The translations under genes were made by a program, and so were the position numbers. This document shows, piece by piece, positions 16,789 through 24,808 of a DNA stretch of 64,000 nucleotides. The DNA is from Chlorogloeopsis sp. ULAP01 (GTDB lineage Bacteria; Cyanobacteriota; Cyanobacteriia; Cyanobacteriales; Nostocaceae): contig NZ_JAUDRH010000006.1 in NCBI RefSeq assembly GCF_030381805.1, forward strand, positions 310,001 through 374,000. Reading direction: 5' to 3'. How positions within the stretch are numbered: the first letter of the stretch is position 1; every line of letters begins with the position of its first letter. The notes under the pieces were generated by a model. That model was given only the letters and a program-made list of their open reading frames with translations, was not told the origin of the DNA and did no database searches.

Positions 16789-17445
16789 ATGAATAAAATT
16801 TTTCGTAAATCTGCTGGATTACTAGGTGCTATTTGCGGAGGCTTGCTGATTGGCTTGCCTGTAACACCACAGGCGGCTACGGCTCAACAGCAGTCTTCTA
16901 TTCGTTCTGGTTCTCAAGTTAATCCCTGTCCTAGTATTTTCTACGAAGAGCCACACAATAGTAGAGTTTTAGTTCCGCAAGGATGTCCGCCTAATGCGTT
17001 AACGCAGAGAATGCAACCGCAAGCAACTGCACCAGCCCCAGAAGCAGGAGCTCAACAAGTAGAACCGGGTACTCCTGGTACACCAACCGCAGTCCCTGTT
17101 CAGCCACCCTTGCCACAAACGCAACAAGCGCCCATCGCCACGGTGACGCCTACAGACGGCAGAGTCAATGTGAGACTTAAAAATAATACTAATGCTGTCG
17201 TTGCCTATGAAGTGATCGGCCATACTGGAAAGCGTTTGCTCTCTGGTAGAGACGAAGTTGTACTGCGAGATTTGCCAGTAGCAGTTACGATTACTGCTGT
17301 GCGCCAAGATCAGGGATTTTTGAAGTTTACTCCTATGAAATCTGAGTCTGGTTTGTTAGAACTGTCTTTAGATGAACAGACAACTGCTACTAATAATCAA
17401 GGTGCAATCAGAATTCAAGAAAATGGCAGTGTCTTTTTGAACTAA
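16789..17445 (+). CDS. Secreted protein with Pro/Gln-rich linker, unknown function
   Basis: A 218-residue protein with a Sec signal peptide (core AGLLGAICGGLLIGLPV, cleavage near ATA/AQQ, residue 33). It has a short Cys-containing segment (NPCPSIFYEEP and PQGCPPN), a Pro/Gln/Ala/Thr-rich linker (70-120), and a beta-rich domain of about 90 residues (GRVNVRLKNNTNAVVAYEVI, then LRDLPVAVTITAVRQDQGFL). The domain pattern suggests an immunoglobulin-like beta fold, but no family was recognised. A hairpin-rich repeat region follows the gene. Confidence 0.75.
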   Translation: MNKIFRKSAGLLGAICGGLLIGLPVTPQAATAQQQSSIRSGSQVNPCPSIFYEEPHNSRVLVPQGCPPNALTQRMQPQATAPAPEAGAQQVEPGTPGTPTAVPVQPPLPQTQQAPIATVTPTDGRVNVRLKNNTNAVVAYEVIGHTGKRLLSGRDEVVLRDLPVAVTITAVRQDQGFLKFTPMKSESGLLELSLDEQTTATNNQGAIRIQENGSVFLN

Positions 17446-17704
17446 CTCTAATTTACTACTAGTGACGTACTCATTCCCGACGCCGAACTTCAGTAAAGGC
17501 GCGGGTTTTCTTAGAAAGGGGACTGGTGACTGGGGATTGGGTACTAGGAATAATACCAAATCGGGTTGTTCAACCCCTTTTTTATATAGCCCGCGCAGGT
17601 GGGCTTTGTTTGTGTAGCCCCAGGCTTTCAGCCTGTAGGGTCAAGGAGGTATTAGATTCGATATAATTCACGCTCTTGAGCATTTCTTTCGGATATTGAT
17701 GTAA
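17446..17704. repeat. Hairpin-rich dispersed repeats downstream of secreted-protein gene
   Basis: It includes a purine-rich repeat (ggggactggtgactgggg, about 17517-17545) and two neighbouring hairpins at about 17590-17640 (agcccgcgcaggtgggct and ccccaggctttcagcctg). These are typical cyanobacterial dispersed repeats and may end transcription of the upstream gene. Confidence 0.55.
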
Positions 17705-17734
17705 GATAAAACCCCTGATAATACTACCAGGGGT
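17705..17734 (-). terminator. Rho-independent terminator of clpC
   Basis: Read on the minus strand, stem acccctg / caggggt with a 10-base loop is followed by TTTTATC. It lies about 100 bases past the clpC stop. Confidence 0.65.
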
Positions 17735-17833
17735 AAATATTCACCAAATTTTTGCTTGAAGGAGTTACTCGATTGTTTTACCCAGCGTAGGGAATTAGAG
17801 TACTTGCAAATGTTGGTATGGTCATAGTAAAGA

Positions 17834-20287
17834 TTAGCCAACACTTGCTAAAAGCAACTCTGGTTTTTCTGACTTGCGTACTGTTACCTGACCGTCATCG
17901 TCAACATCTACAATAGCTGTGTCACCTGCTACGATTTGACCAGATAGCATTGCCTCAGCCAGAGAATCTTCTAGGAGGCGCATAATTGCCCGACGTAAAG
18001 GTCTTGCACCGTAACTGGGATTGTAACCTTCTTGTACTACACGTTCTTGGAAACGTTCTGTAACTTCTAAGGCAATATCCTTTTCAGTTAAGCGGCTAGC
18101 AACTTCCTTGAGCATAATCTGTGCGATTTGCTTGACTTCATCTCTCTTGAGTTGAGTGAAGACAATGATTTCATCAAGACGGTTGAGGAATTCTGGACGG
18201 AAGTAAGCTTTTAGCTCTTCGTTCACCAAAGACTTAATGCGGTTGTAACTTGCTTCGGCTTCGTCTTCACCAAACTGGAAGCCTAAACCACCGCCGCCTT
18301 TTTCAATGACGCGAGAACCGATGTTAGAAGTCAAAATAATCAGTGTGTTTTTGAAGTCCACTACTCGACCTTTAGCATCAGTGAGACGACCATCATCCAT
18401 CATTTGCAGCAGCATATTGAATACATCGGGGTGTGCTTTCTCGATTTCGTCGAATAGCAACACTGTGTAAGGTCTGCGCCGCACTGCTTCGGTCAATTGA
18501 CCACCTTCGTCGTATCCTACGTAACCAGGAGGTGAACCGATGAGCTTGGAGACGGTATGGCGTTCCATGAATTCAGACATATCGAGGCGAATCATTGCTT
18601 CTTCAGAACCGAAGAAGTAAGCTGCTAAAGCTTTCGCTAATTCTGTCTTGCCAACTCCAGTAGGACCAGAGAAAATAAAGCTAGCAATTGGTCGATTCGG
18701 ATTTTTCAAGCCCACACGAGCGCGACGGATGGCACGAGATACTGCCGTCACTGCTTGCTCTTGACCGATGAGTCGCTGATGCAGGGTATCTTCTAAGTGC
18801 AACAGCATTTCGGACTCAGATTCGGTTAGCTTGTTAACCGGGATATTAGTCCAAGAGGCGACGATTTGAGCGATGTCTTCTTCATCAACAACAGGTTTGT
18901 TGACAGATTGACCATCTTGTGGGTCGGCTAGTTGAGCTTCAATTTCTAACTCGCGATCGCGTAGATTTCCTGCTTTGTCAAAGTTTTGTGCTCTGACAGC
19001 TTCGTCTTTAGCTTTAGTAATGGTGGCTAATTCACGCTTGAGTTCGCGATTGGCGACAGCAGTTGAGTGTCGCAAACGAACACGAGAACCAGCTTCGTCA
19101 ATCAAATCGATCGCTTTATCTGGTAAGAAGCGATCACTAATGTAGCGATCAGATAATTGAGCGGCAGCAACTAGGGCTTCATCCAAAATTTGGACTCTGT
19201 GGTGTTGCTCGTAAGCTGAACGCAAGCCGCGAAGAATTTCGAGAGTTTCTTCTACCGAGGGTTCGCCAACCATAATTGGTTGAAAACGGCGCTCTAGTGC
19301 AGCATCACGTTCGATATGCTGGCGATACTCATCAAGGGTTGTTGCGCCAATACACTGCATTTCGCCTTTTGCCAATGCTGGCTTGAGGATATTAGCAGCA
19401 TCCATGCCGCCTTCTACACCACCCGCACCAACAAGAGTGTGCATTTCATCAATCACGAGGATGATGTTACCTGTAGAACGGATTTCCTCCATGATTTTTT
19501 TGAGGCGTTCCTCAAAATCACCACGGAAGCGAGTGCCTGCCACCAACAAGCCCATATCAAGGCTGATAACTTGCTTGTCTTGTAAAATGTCAGGAACATC
19601 TTGGTTGGCAATACGTTGTGCTAAACCTTCGGCGATCGCTGTTTTACCGACTCCAGGTTCGCCAATCAAAACTGGGTTATTCTTTGTGCGACGACCAAGA
19701 ATTTGAACTGCACGTTCAATTTCCTTCTCGCGACCGACTACTGGATCGAGCTTACCTTCTTGCGCTAGTTTAGTAAGATTTCTGCCATATTCTTCTAAAG
19801 TTAGTGTTTGGGTACGTCTGGGGCTACCACTGCTACCAGCGCCGACAGAGGTGACTTCACCCAAACGTCGAATTACTATAGTGCGAATTTGCGAGAGGTC
19901 TACTCCCAAATTTTGCAATACTTTAGCGGCGACTCCTTCACCTGCTTCCGTTAGCCCCAAAAGCAAGTGTTCAGTACCAATGTAATTGTGTCCGAGACTA
20001 CGAGCTTCTTTAAATGATTGCTCGAACAAAGTTTTTACTTTCGGGGTAAAAGGAATTTCTGGCGGTACAAAGCCAGAACCCCGACCGATAATTCTTTCGA
20101 CTTCGCGACGTGCGTCTTTGAGAGTAACGCCCAATTCCGTCAGCACTTTGGCAGCAACCCCAGTTCCTTCTCCTAGCAAACCCAGGAGAATTTGTTCAGT
20201 CCCTACAAAGTTGTGACCCAGCCGACGTGCTTCCTCCTGGGCGAGCATAACTACTTTAATAGCTTCGGAAGTAAAATGTTCAAACAT
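17834..20287 (-). CDS. clpC: ATP-dependent Clp protease ATP-binding subunit ClpC
   Basis: An 817-residue HSP100 chaperone that unfolds substrates for the ClpP/R protease. The N-terminal double Clp repeat runs over 1-150 (TSEAIKVVMLAQEEARRLGH). The first AAA+ domain has Walker A GEPGVGKT (209-216) and Walker B VIDEMHTL. The middle coiled coil (about 405-480) contains a UVR-like segment (RAQNFDKAGNLRDRELEIE). The second AAA+ domain has GPTGVGKT and LLFDEIEKAH, followed by the C-terminal D2-small domain. The length is close to the usual 820-825 for cyanobacterial ClpC. The start FEHFTSEAIKV is the family start. A terminator follows at 17705-17734. Confidence 0.97.
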   Translation of the reverse strand: MFEHFTSEAIKVVMLAQEEARRLGHNFVGTEQILLGLLGEGTGVAAKVLTELGVTLKDARREVERIIGRGSGFVPPEIPFTPKVKTLFEQSFKEARSLGHNYIGTEHLLLGLTEAGEGVAAKVLQNLGVDLSQIRTIVIRRLGEVTSVGAGSSGSPRRTQTLTLEEYGRNLTKLAQEGKLDPVVGREKEIERAVQILGRRTKNNPVLIGEPGVGKTAIAEGLAQRIANQDVPDILQDKQVISLDMGLLVAGTRFRGDFEERLKKIMEEIRSTGNIILVIDEMHTLVGAGGVEGGMDAANILKPALAKGEMQCIGATTLDEYRQHIERDAALERRFQPIMVGEPSVEETLEILRGLRSAYEQHHRVQILDEALVAAAQLSDRYISDRFLPDKAIDLIDEAGSRVRLRHSTAVANRELKRELATITKAKDEAVRAQNFDKAGNLRDRELEIEAQLADPQDGQSVNKPVVDEEDIAQIVASWTNIPVNKLTESESEMLLHLEDTLHQRLIGQEQAVTAVSRAIRRARVGLKNPNRPIASFIFSGPTGVGKTELAKALAAYFFGSEEAMIRLDMSEFMERHTVSKLIGSPPGYVGYDEGGQLTEAVRRRPYTVLLFDEIEKAHPDVFNMLLQMMDDGRLTDAKGRVVDFKNTLIILTSNIGSRVIEKGGGGLGFQFGEDEAEASYNRIKSLVNEELKAYFRPEFLNRLDEIIVFTQLKRDEVKQIAQIMLKEVASRLTEKDIALEVTERFQERVVQEGYNPSYGARPLRRAIMRLLEDSLAEAMLSGQIVAGDTAIVDVDDDGQVTVRKSEKPELLLASVG

Positions 20288-20540
20288 AGCGGGTCTTGCT
20301 CCCTTGCTGCTTGGGCTATGGGCAAAATTATATTCACCCTCACCTGAACTTTTGTCTAATGATTGTCCTTACGGATAATGTATCTTTATTTCCAGTTTAA
20401 CCGCAGTGAGGAGAGCCGTAAGAGCAAAGGTGTGTTTGCCACCTATTTCCAGAAGCAGAAAATACAGATGAGAGGGTGAAAAATGGCTAATAGTTAATAG
20501 CAATTAACAATTAACAACTACCAACCATATCACACTAATT

Positions 20541-20831
20541 ATGAGTGCAGAAGCTAAAGATCAACAACATCCTTTATATAACCGCGATCGCCCTTTAATT
20601 GATAATTTAATGGCTCAGGCTGCGACAGACCATAACTTAGTAGAACTAGCAAGGCTACGCATTCGCTATCAAGGTTTTCCTGGAGCGCGAGATATCCAAC
20701 AGGATTTAGAGAAAATTATGCAGCAATGGGGTTTAACCGAAGCGGAATTATTTGAGAAAACTCGTGCTCTACATGATGTTGGTGGTATTTATAAAAGTCG
20801 TGCTAAGAGGGAGGAACAAGATTGGAATTAA
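20541..20831 (+). CDS. DUF3288 family protein
   Basis: A 96-residue soluble protein with the full cyanobacterial DUF3288 pattern: QHPLYNRDRPLIDNLMAQA, LVELARLRIRYQGFPGARDI, and LTEAELFEKTRALHDVGG. Function is unknown and the family is, to my knowledge, restricted to cyanobacteria. It is divergent from clpC across a 250-base spacer and stops eight bases before the convergent hybrid kinase gene. Confidence 0.88.
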   Translation: MSAEAKDQQHPLYNRDRPLIDNLMAQAATDHNLVELARLRIRYQGFPGARDIQQDLEKIMQQWGLTEAELFEKTRALHDVGGIYKSRAKREEQDWN

Positions 20832-20838
20832 CTAGTGG

Positions 20839-23800
20839 TTATTTTTTGATAACTCCAGCTAGTCTGGCAACTGCGGCGGCTACAGCCTCTGGTTCTAATG
20901 GTTTAGGTATGTGCAGTTGAAAACCTGCTGTCAGTGCCTGTTGTTGATCAAATTCTCCAGCATAGGCTGTAAGTGCAATGGCAGGAATTTGTCCACCATG
21001 ATCTGATGTCCAAGTTCTAATTTGTCGTAACATTTGATAGCCATCCATGTCAGGCATACCAATATCACTAATGAGAATATCTAGCTTTGAGTATGCCAAA
21101 ATTTGTAGTGCTTCTGATGCTGATGCAGCTTTAATAACTTCTGCCCCATACAATTCCAGCACAAAGCTAACAAAATCCCGCGAATCGGCATCATCATCTA
21201 CAACTAAAATTTTGATTTCGCTTAAATCCAACGATACATCCTGCCTTTGCTTGTCAACATAAGTCTCTAAGTGAGGAGTCATTAATGGTAGTCTGACAAT
21301 GAAAGTTGCCCCCTGCCCCACACCTGGGCTATTCGCATCAATCGTACCGCCATGTAGCTCTACTAACTTACGGACAATTGCCAGTCCTAACCCTAGTCCT
21401 CCAAATTTTCTTGTGGTGGAGGCGTCCTCTTGACGAAAGTAATCAAATATCAATGGTAAAAACTTGGGATTAATGCCTTTGCCAGTGTCAGTAACGGTAA
21501 TTTGAGCATCCGCAACTACACGCTCTAGCTTGATTTCCACTCGCCCACCAGTGGGAGTAAATTTGACAGCATTGGACAGGAGATTCCAAACAACTTGTTG
21601 TAAGCGGGCAGGATCGCCTGCAACTTGCCCTACATTTGGTTCAATAATAGTTTGAATCTGAATTTCTTTCGTTTCGGCTGCTAGACGCACTGTTTCTATA
21701 GCTGCTGAAATTATGGATTCTAAATTAATTGTGGAAACATTTAGGGTAAGCTTGCCTTGAAGAATGCGAGACACATCCAGCAAATCTTCAATCAGGTCAA
21801 CCTGTAATTTGGCATTACGTTCAATAATATTTAAAGCTTCAACCGTCTTTTGTGCATTTAACTTGCCGCCTTTAAGTAGTTTAGCCCAACCAAGGATGGG
21901 GTTAAGGGGAGTACGCAGTTCGTGGGACAAAACTGCCAAAAATTCATCTTTGACGCGGTTGGCGCGTTCAGCTTGCTCGCGGGCTGCTTGTTCTTGTTGC
22001 AAAACTCGCTCGCGCTCTGCTAACAGCCGGACGCGATCGCTCACATCCATAACCAGTGATAACACTGAAACTAGTTTGCCAGATTCATCTAACAAGGCAG
22101 AGTCATACCACTGACAATCAATTACTGTTCCGGCTTTGGTATAGTTTCTGTTCTGAATTACTACTCGCGGTTCTATACCTGTGGTTAATTCTGTGACTAT
22201 CTTGACTACTTCGTCAGTATCTTCCTCAAAGATGAAGTTCCATTCATCAAATCGCTTGCCTAGTAATTCCTCTGCTTGCCAACCGAAAATGCGTTCGGCT
22301 TCTTTTGAGAAGCGCGACACCCGAAAGTCCCGATCCCACTCAATTACCCCTAATGGGGAGTTCTCAACGTGAAAGTTTAGCTTTTGCAGTACTTGTCGTA
22401 ACTCCGCTTCACGCTGCTTGTGATCGGTGATTTCCTCACAAACCGTGCTGATGCCGATAATCTGGTCGTTAACTTTTAATGGTAAAAAGTGTTCTAACCA
22501 AATTCGCTGCACACCAGGTTGAGCCGGAGTTTCCCCCTGAATCTCCACATTTAAAAGCGGTTCTCCTGCCAATACCTGTCGTAACAAAGGTTCGACTTCA
22601 TCGGCTAGATGCGGTAGCACCTCTCGTACTGTGCGACCGATATGTTCTGGTGCAGGCAATCCATTAATTTGTGCCAATCGTTCATTAATCCGCACAAAAC
22701 GCAGGTTGGTGTCAATGACGTTTAGTCCAACCGGGGCTGATTGGTAGATAGATTCAATCTCAGCTAGTTGCTGTTGAAGTTGGGCTTCGCTTTGCCTGAG
22801 AGCTTTTTCCACCCGTTTACGTTCGCTGATGTCTTCTGCGACGTAGCAAAATCGAGGACACCCAAACAAGGCTGGATCGATGGGGAAGACTGTCACTGAC
22901 AAGTAGCGCAGATTGCTTTGACTATCCTCGTGGATATACTCGAACTGCACTGGTTTTCCCTGCGCCTGTGATTTGTGATACTGGGTTAGCCACGTTTGGA
23001 TGGCAGCAGGGGGTGCTCCTAGCTCATTGGCAAGTTTTTTGCTTGTACTGCCTGGTTCACGTCCAAAGAAGCGGCAAGTAGCAGCGTTGTCGTAGATGTG
23101 AATAATATCGTTCTCAGTCAATTCGACAACTCCCATCTGCATCGGTGCGTTGTCGTAATAAGCCCGCAGTGTTGCCTCGCGTTCAGCGATTGTGGCATTT
23201 GCTTGCTGTAACTGAGCGGTGCGTTCTAGGACTCTTTGCTCTAATTGCTTGTTTGCTAGTTGCAACGAAGCTTCTAATTTTTGGTGATCGCCTCTGAGGC
23301 GCACTTGTTCACTAATATCTCGTCCTTCCGGAATCAACAGACTTACTTGCCCTGACTGATCACGCAAAGGTTTGAGGGAGAAATCAATCGTAGTAACTTG
23401 ATCGCCTGCTCCCAAAACCTCGACTTCATATCGCACAAATTCTCCGCTTGCAGCTTGTGCGATCGCGGCTTTGAGTTGCTCTTGAGTTTGGGGTGAAATT
23501 GTCCACCACCGCGCTTCCCAAAATGGGCGATTAATGACATCAGCGTGGGTTAAGCCACCAAAATCGAGCGCCGTCTGATTCGCTTCAATTAAAATGCCAT
23601 CAACGGTGAGCAGTCCGATAAATTGAAACGTGGAATTAAAAATTGCGCGGAAGCGCCGTTCGCTCTCTTGGAGTGCTTCCTCTTCAGCTCGCTTAATTTG
23701 TGTAATGTCTCGCCATGCAGCAACAAACCCATCTTCTAGTTTTGTCACTCGGATATCGAAAGCTCTAGTGAGGTGTTTTTGTCTGTAAATATCAGAGTAA

Positions 23801-24501
23801 ATGAGTGATTCTTTGACTAATGGTTTGCCTGTTTCTACAACCTGACAGTATTGTGCGAATAACCCACTCTCGCGATGAGCAGGCAGCAATTCACATAACC
23901 TTTTGCCAAGCTGTTGTTCTTTTGTCATTTGATTGGCTTCACAAGCGGCAGCGTTAACATACTCCACTCGGAAGTCTACGATTTCCCCTACTTCATTGCG
24001 AATCGCTGAGTAGATGCCGAAGCAATCAAGCATATTCTCGACTGAGGTGCGGAATCTTTCTTCACTTTCGTGCAATGCTCGACGCAGTTCGGCATTTTCA
24101 ATCGCACTTTGCATTTTGTACCGTAACTGCTCTGATGTGAGTTGATCCTGAACAAGATAATCTTCGGCTCCGCCTTTAATTGCCTGAACTGCTATGGCGC
24201 TATTGTCACCATCAATAATGACTACAGGAGGACAGGTTTTTCCTAGTTGGGCTTTCAGTGCAGTGAGAACTTCTAATCCATCTCCATCGCTGAGGTGGTA
24301 TTTCAAGAGAATAACATCAAGTCTGCGAGATTTACTTGCAGTCGCCAAAGTGTGACACAGCGCTAAGGTATCCTTTGCTGATTTCGCTTCCAAGATTGTA
24401 TAAGTGATGTCTGGATCGGTCGTTAAATAGCAGCGATACTTTTCCCGATTGTCTTTTACATCATCGACAATGAGGATCGTATGTTGGCGTTGCGTCAGCA
24501 T
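20839..24501 (-). CDS. Hybrid histidine kinase: REC - five PAS - HisKA - HATPase - REC
   Basis: A soluble 1220-residue sensor. The N-terminal receiver domain (8-125) lacks the phospho-acceptor Asp: DVILLKYHLSDGDG has Lys67 where Asp is expected, though the acidic pair DD13-14 remains. Five PAS/PAC units follow (about 145-270, 275-400, 440-570, 575-700 and 705-835). The HisKA box is EFLAVLSHELRTPLNPILGW. The HATPase has NLLSNAVKFT, TDTGKGI and FGGLGLGLAIV. The C-terminal receiver is canonical (VVDDD and ILISDIGMPDMDGY). There are no membrane segments, so it senses cytoplasmic signals. The output is unknown. It converges with the DUF3288 gene. Confidence 0.93.
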   Translation of the reverse strand: MLTQRQHTILIVDDVKDNREKYRCYLTTDPDITYTILEAKSAKDTLALCHTLATASKSRRLDVILLKYHLSDGDGLEVLTALKAQLGKTCPPVVIIDGDNSAIAVQAIKGGAEDYLVQDQLTSEQLRYKMQSAIENAELRRALHESEERFRTSVENMLDCFGIYSAIRNEVGEIVDFRVEYVNAAACEANQMTKEQQLGKRLCELLPAHRESGLFAQYCQVVETGKPLVKESLIYSDIYRQKHLTRAFDIRVTKLEDGFVAAWRDITQIKRAEEEALQESERRFRAIFNSTFQFIGLLTVDGILIEANQTALDFGGLTHADVINRPFWEARWWTISPQTQEQLKAAIAQAASGEFVRYEVEVLGAGDQVTTIDFSLKPLRDQSGQVSLLIPEGRDISEQVRLRGDHQKLEASLQLANKQLEQRVLERTAQLQQANATIAEREATLRAYYDNAPMQMGVVELTENDIIHIYDNAATCRFFGREPGSTSKKLANELGAPPAAIQTWLTQYHKSQAQGKPVQFEYIHEDSQSNLRYLSVTVFPIDPALFGCPRFCYVAEDISERKRVEKALRQSEAQLQQQLAEIESIYQSAPVGLNVIDTNLRFVRINERLAQINGLPAPEHIGRTVREVLPHLADEVEPLLRQVLAGEPLLNVEIQGETPAQPGVQRIWLEHFLPLKVNDQIIGISTVCEEITDHKQREAELRQVLQKLNFHVENSPLGVIEWDRDFRVSRFSKEAERIFGWQAEELLGKRFDEWNFIFEEDTDEVVKIVTELTTGIEPRVVIQNRNYTKAGTVIDCQWYDSALLDESGKLVSVLSLVMDVSDRVRLLAERERVLQQEQAAREQAERANRVKDEFLAVLSHELRTPLNPILGWAKLLKGGKLNAQKTVEALNIIERNAKLQVDLIEDLLDVSRILQGKLTLNVSTINLESIISAAIETVRLAAETKEIQIQTIIEPNVGQVAGDPARLQQVVWNLLSNAVKFTPTGGRVEIKLERVVADAQITVTDTGKGINPKFLPLIFDYFRQEDASTTRKFGGLGLGLAIVRKLVELHGGTIDANSPGVGQGATFIVRLPLMTPHLETYVDKQRQDVSLDLSEIKILVVDDDADSRDFVSFVLELYGAEVIKAASASEALQILAYSKLDILISDIGMPDMDGYQMLRQIRTWTSDHGGQIPAIALTAYAGEFDQQQALTAGFQLHIPKPLEPEAVAAAVARLAGVIKK

Positions 24502-24808
24502 AAACTTGGAGCTGGATCAAGGATAAATTTTTCGATTGACAGTAGCAGGTGATCAGGTAGATCAAATCTAGTGTATTGTTCGAGTTTGCCAAATTAACTG
24601 ATGGTGTTGCTTTGAGGTATAGCAAAGATTGGTTTACGATCGCTGCTTAAGGAAGCCAATTAGGCATACCAAAATTAGCTTTTCCCTTAAGGTTAACGCT
24701 TCTAACGTTATTCAGTATACATCCCCCTATGGGGGGATAAAATTAAATTTATGTCGCACCCATCGGTATCAGTGTTCATACTTTCGTAAAGCGGCACTAG
24801 TCTTTATT
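24502..24808. other. Spacer between mutS and hybrid kinase genes
   Basis: No gene was seen. A short perfect hairpin (atccccctatggggggat, about 24720-24738) and an inverted pair ttaaggaag / cccttaagg are present. It must hold the promoter of the hybrid kinase and the 3' end of the mutS transcript. Confidence 0.4.

Noticed and set aside
18000..20216. Long frames antisense to clpC
   Set aside because: They mirror the codon structure of a well-supported ClpC gene and have no recognisable protein features.
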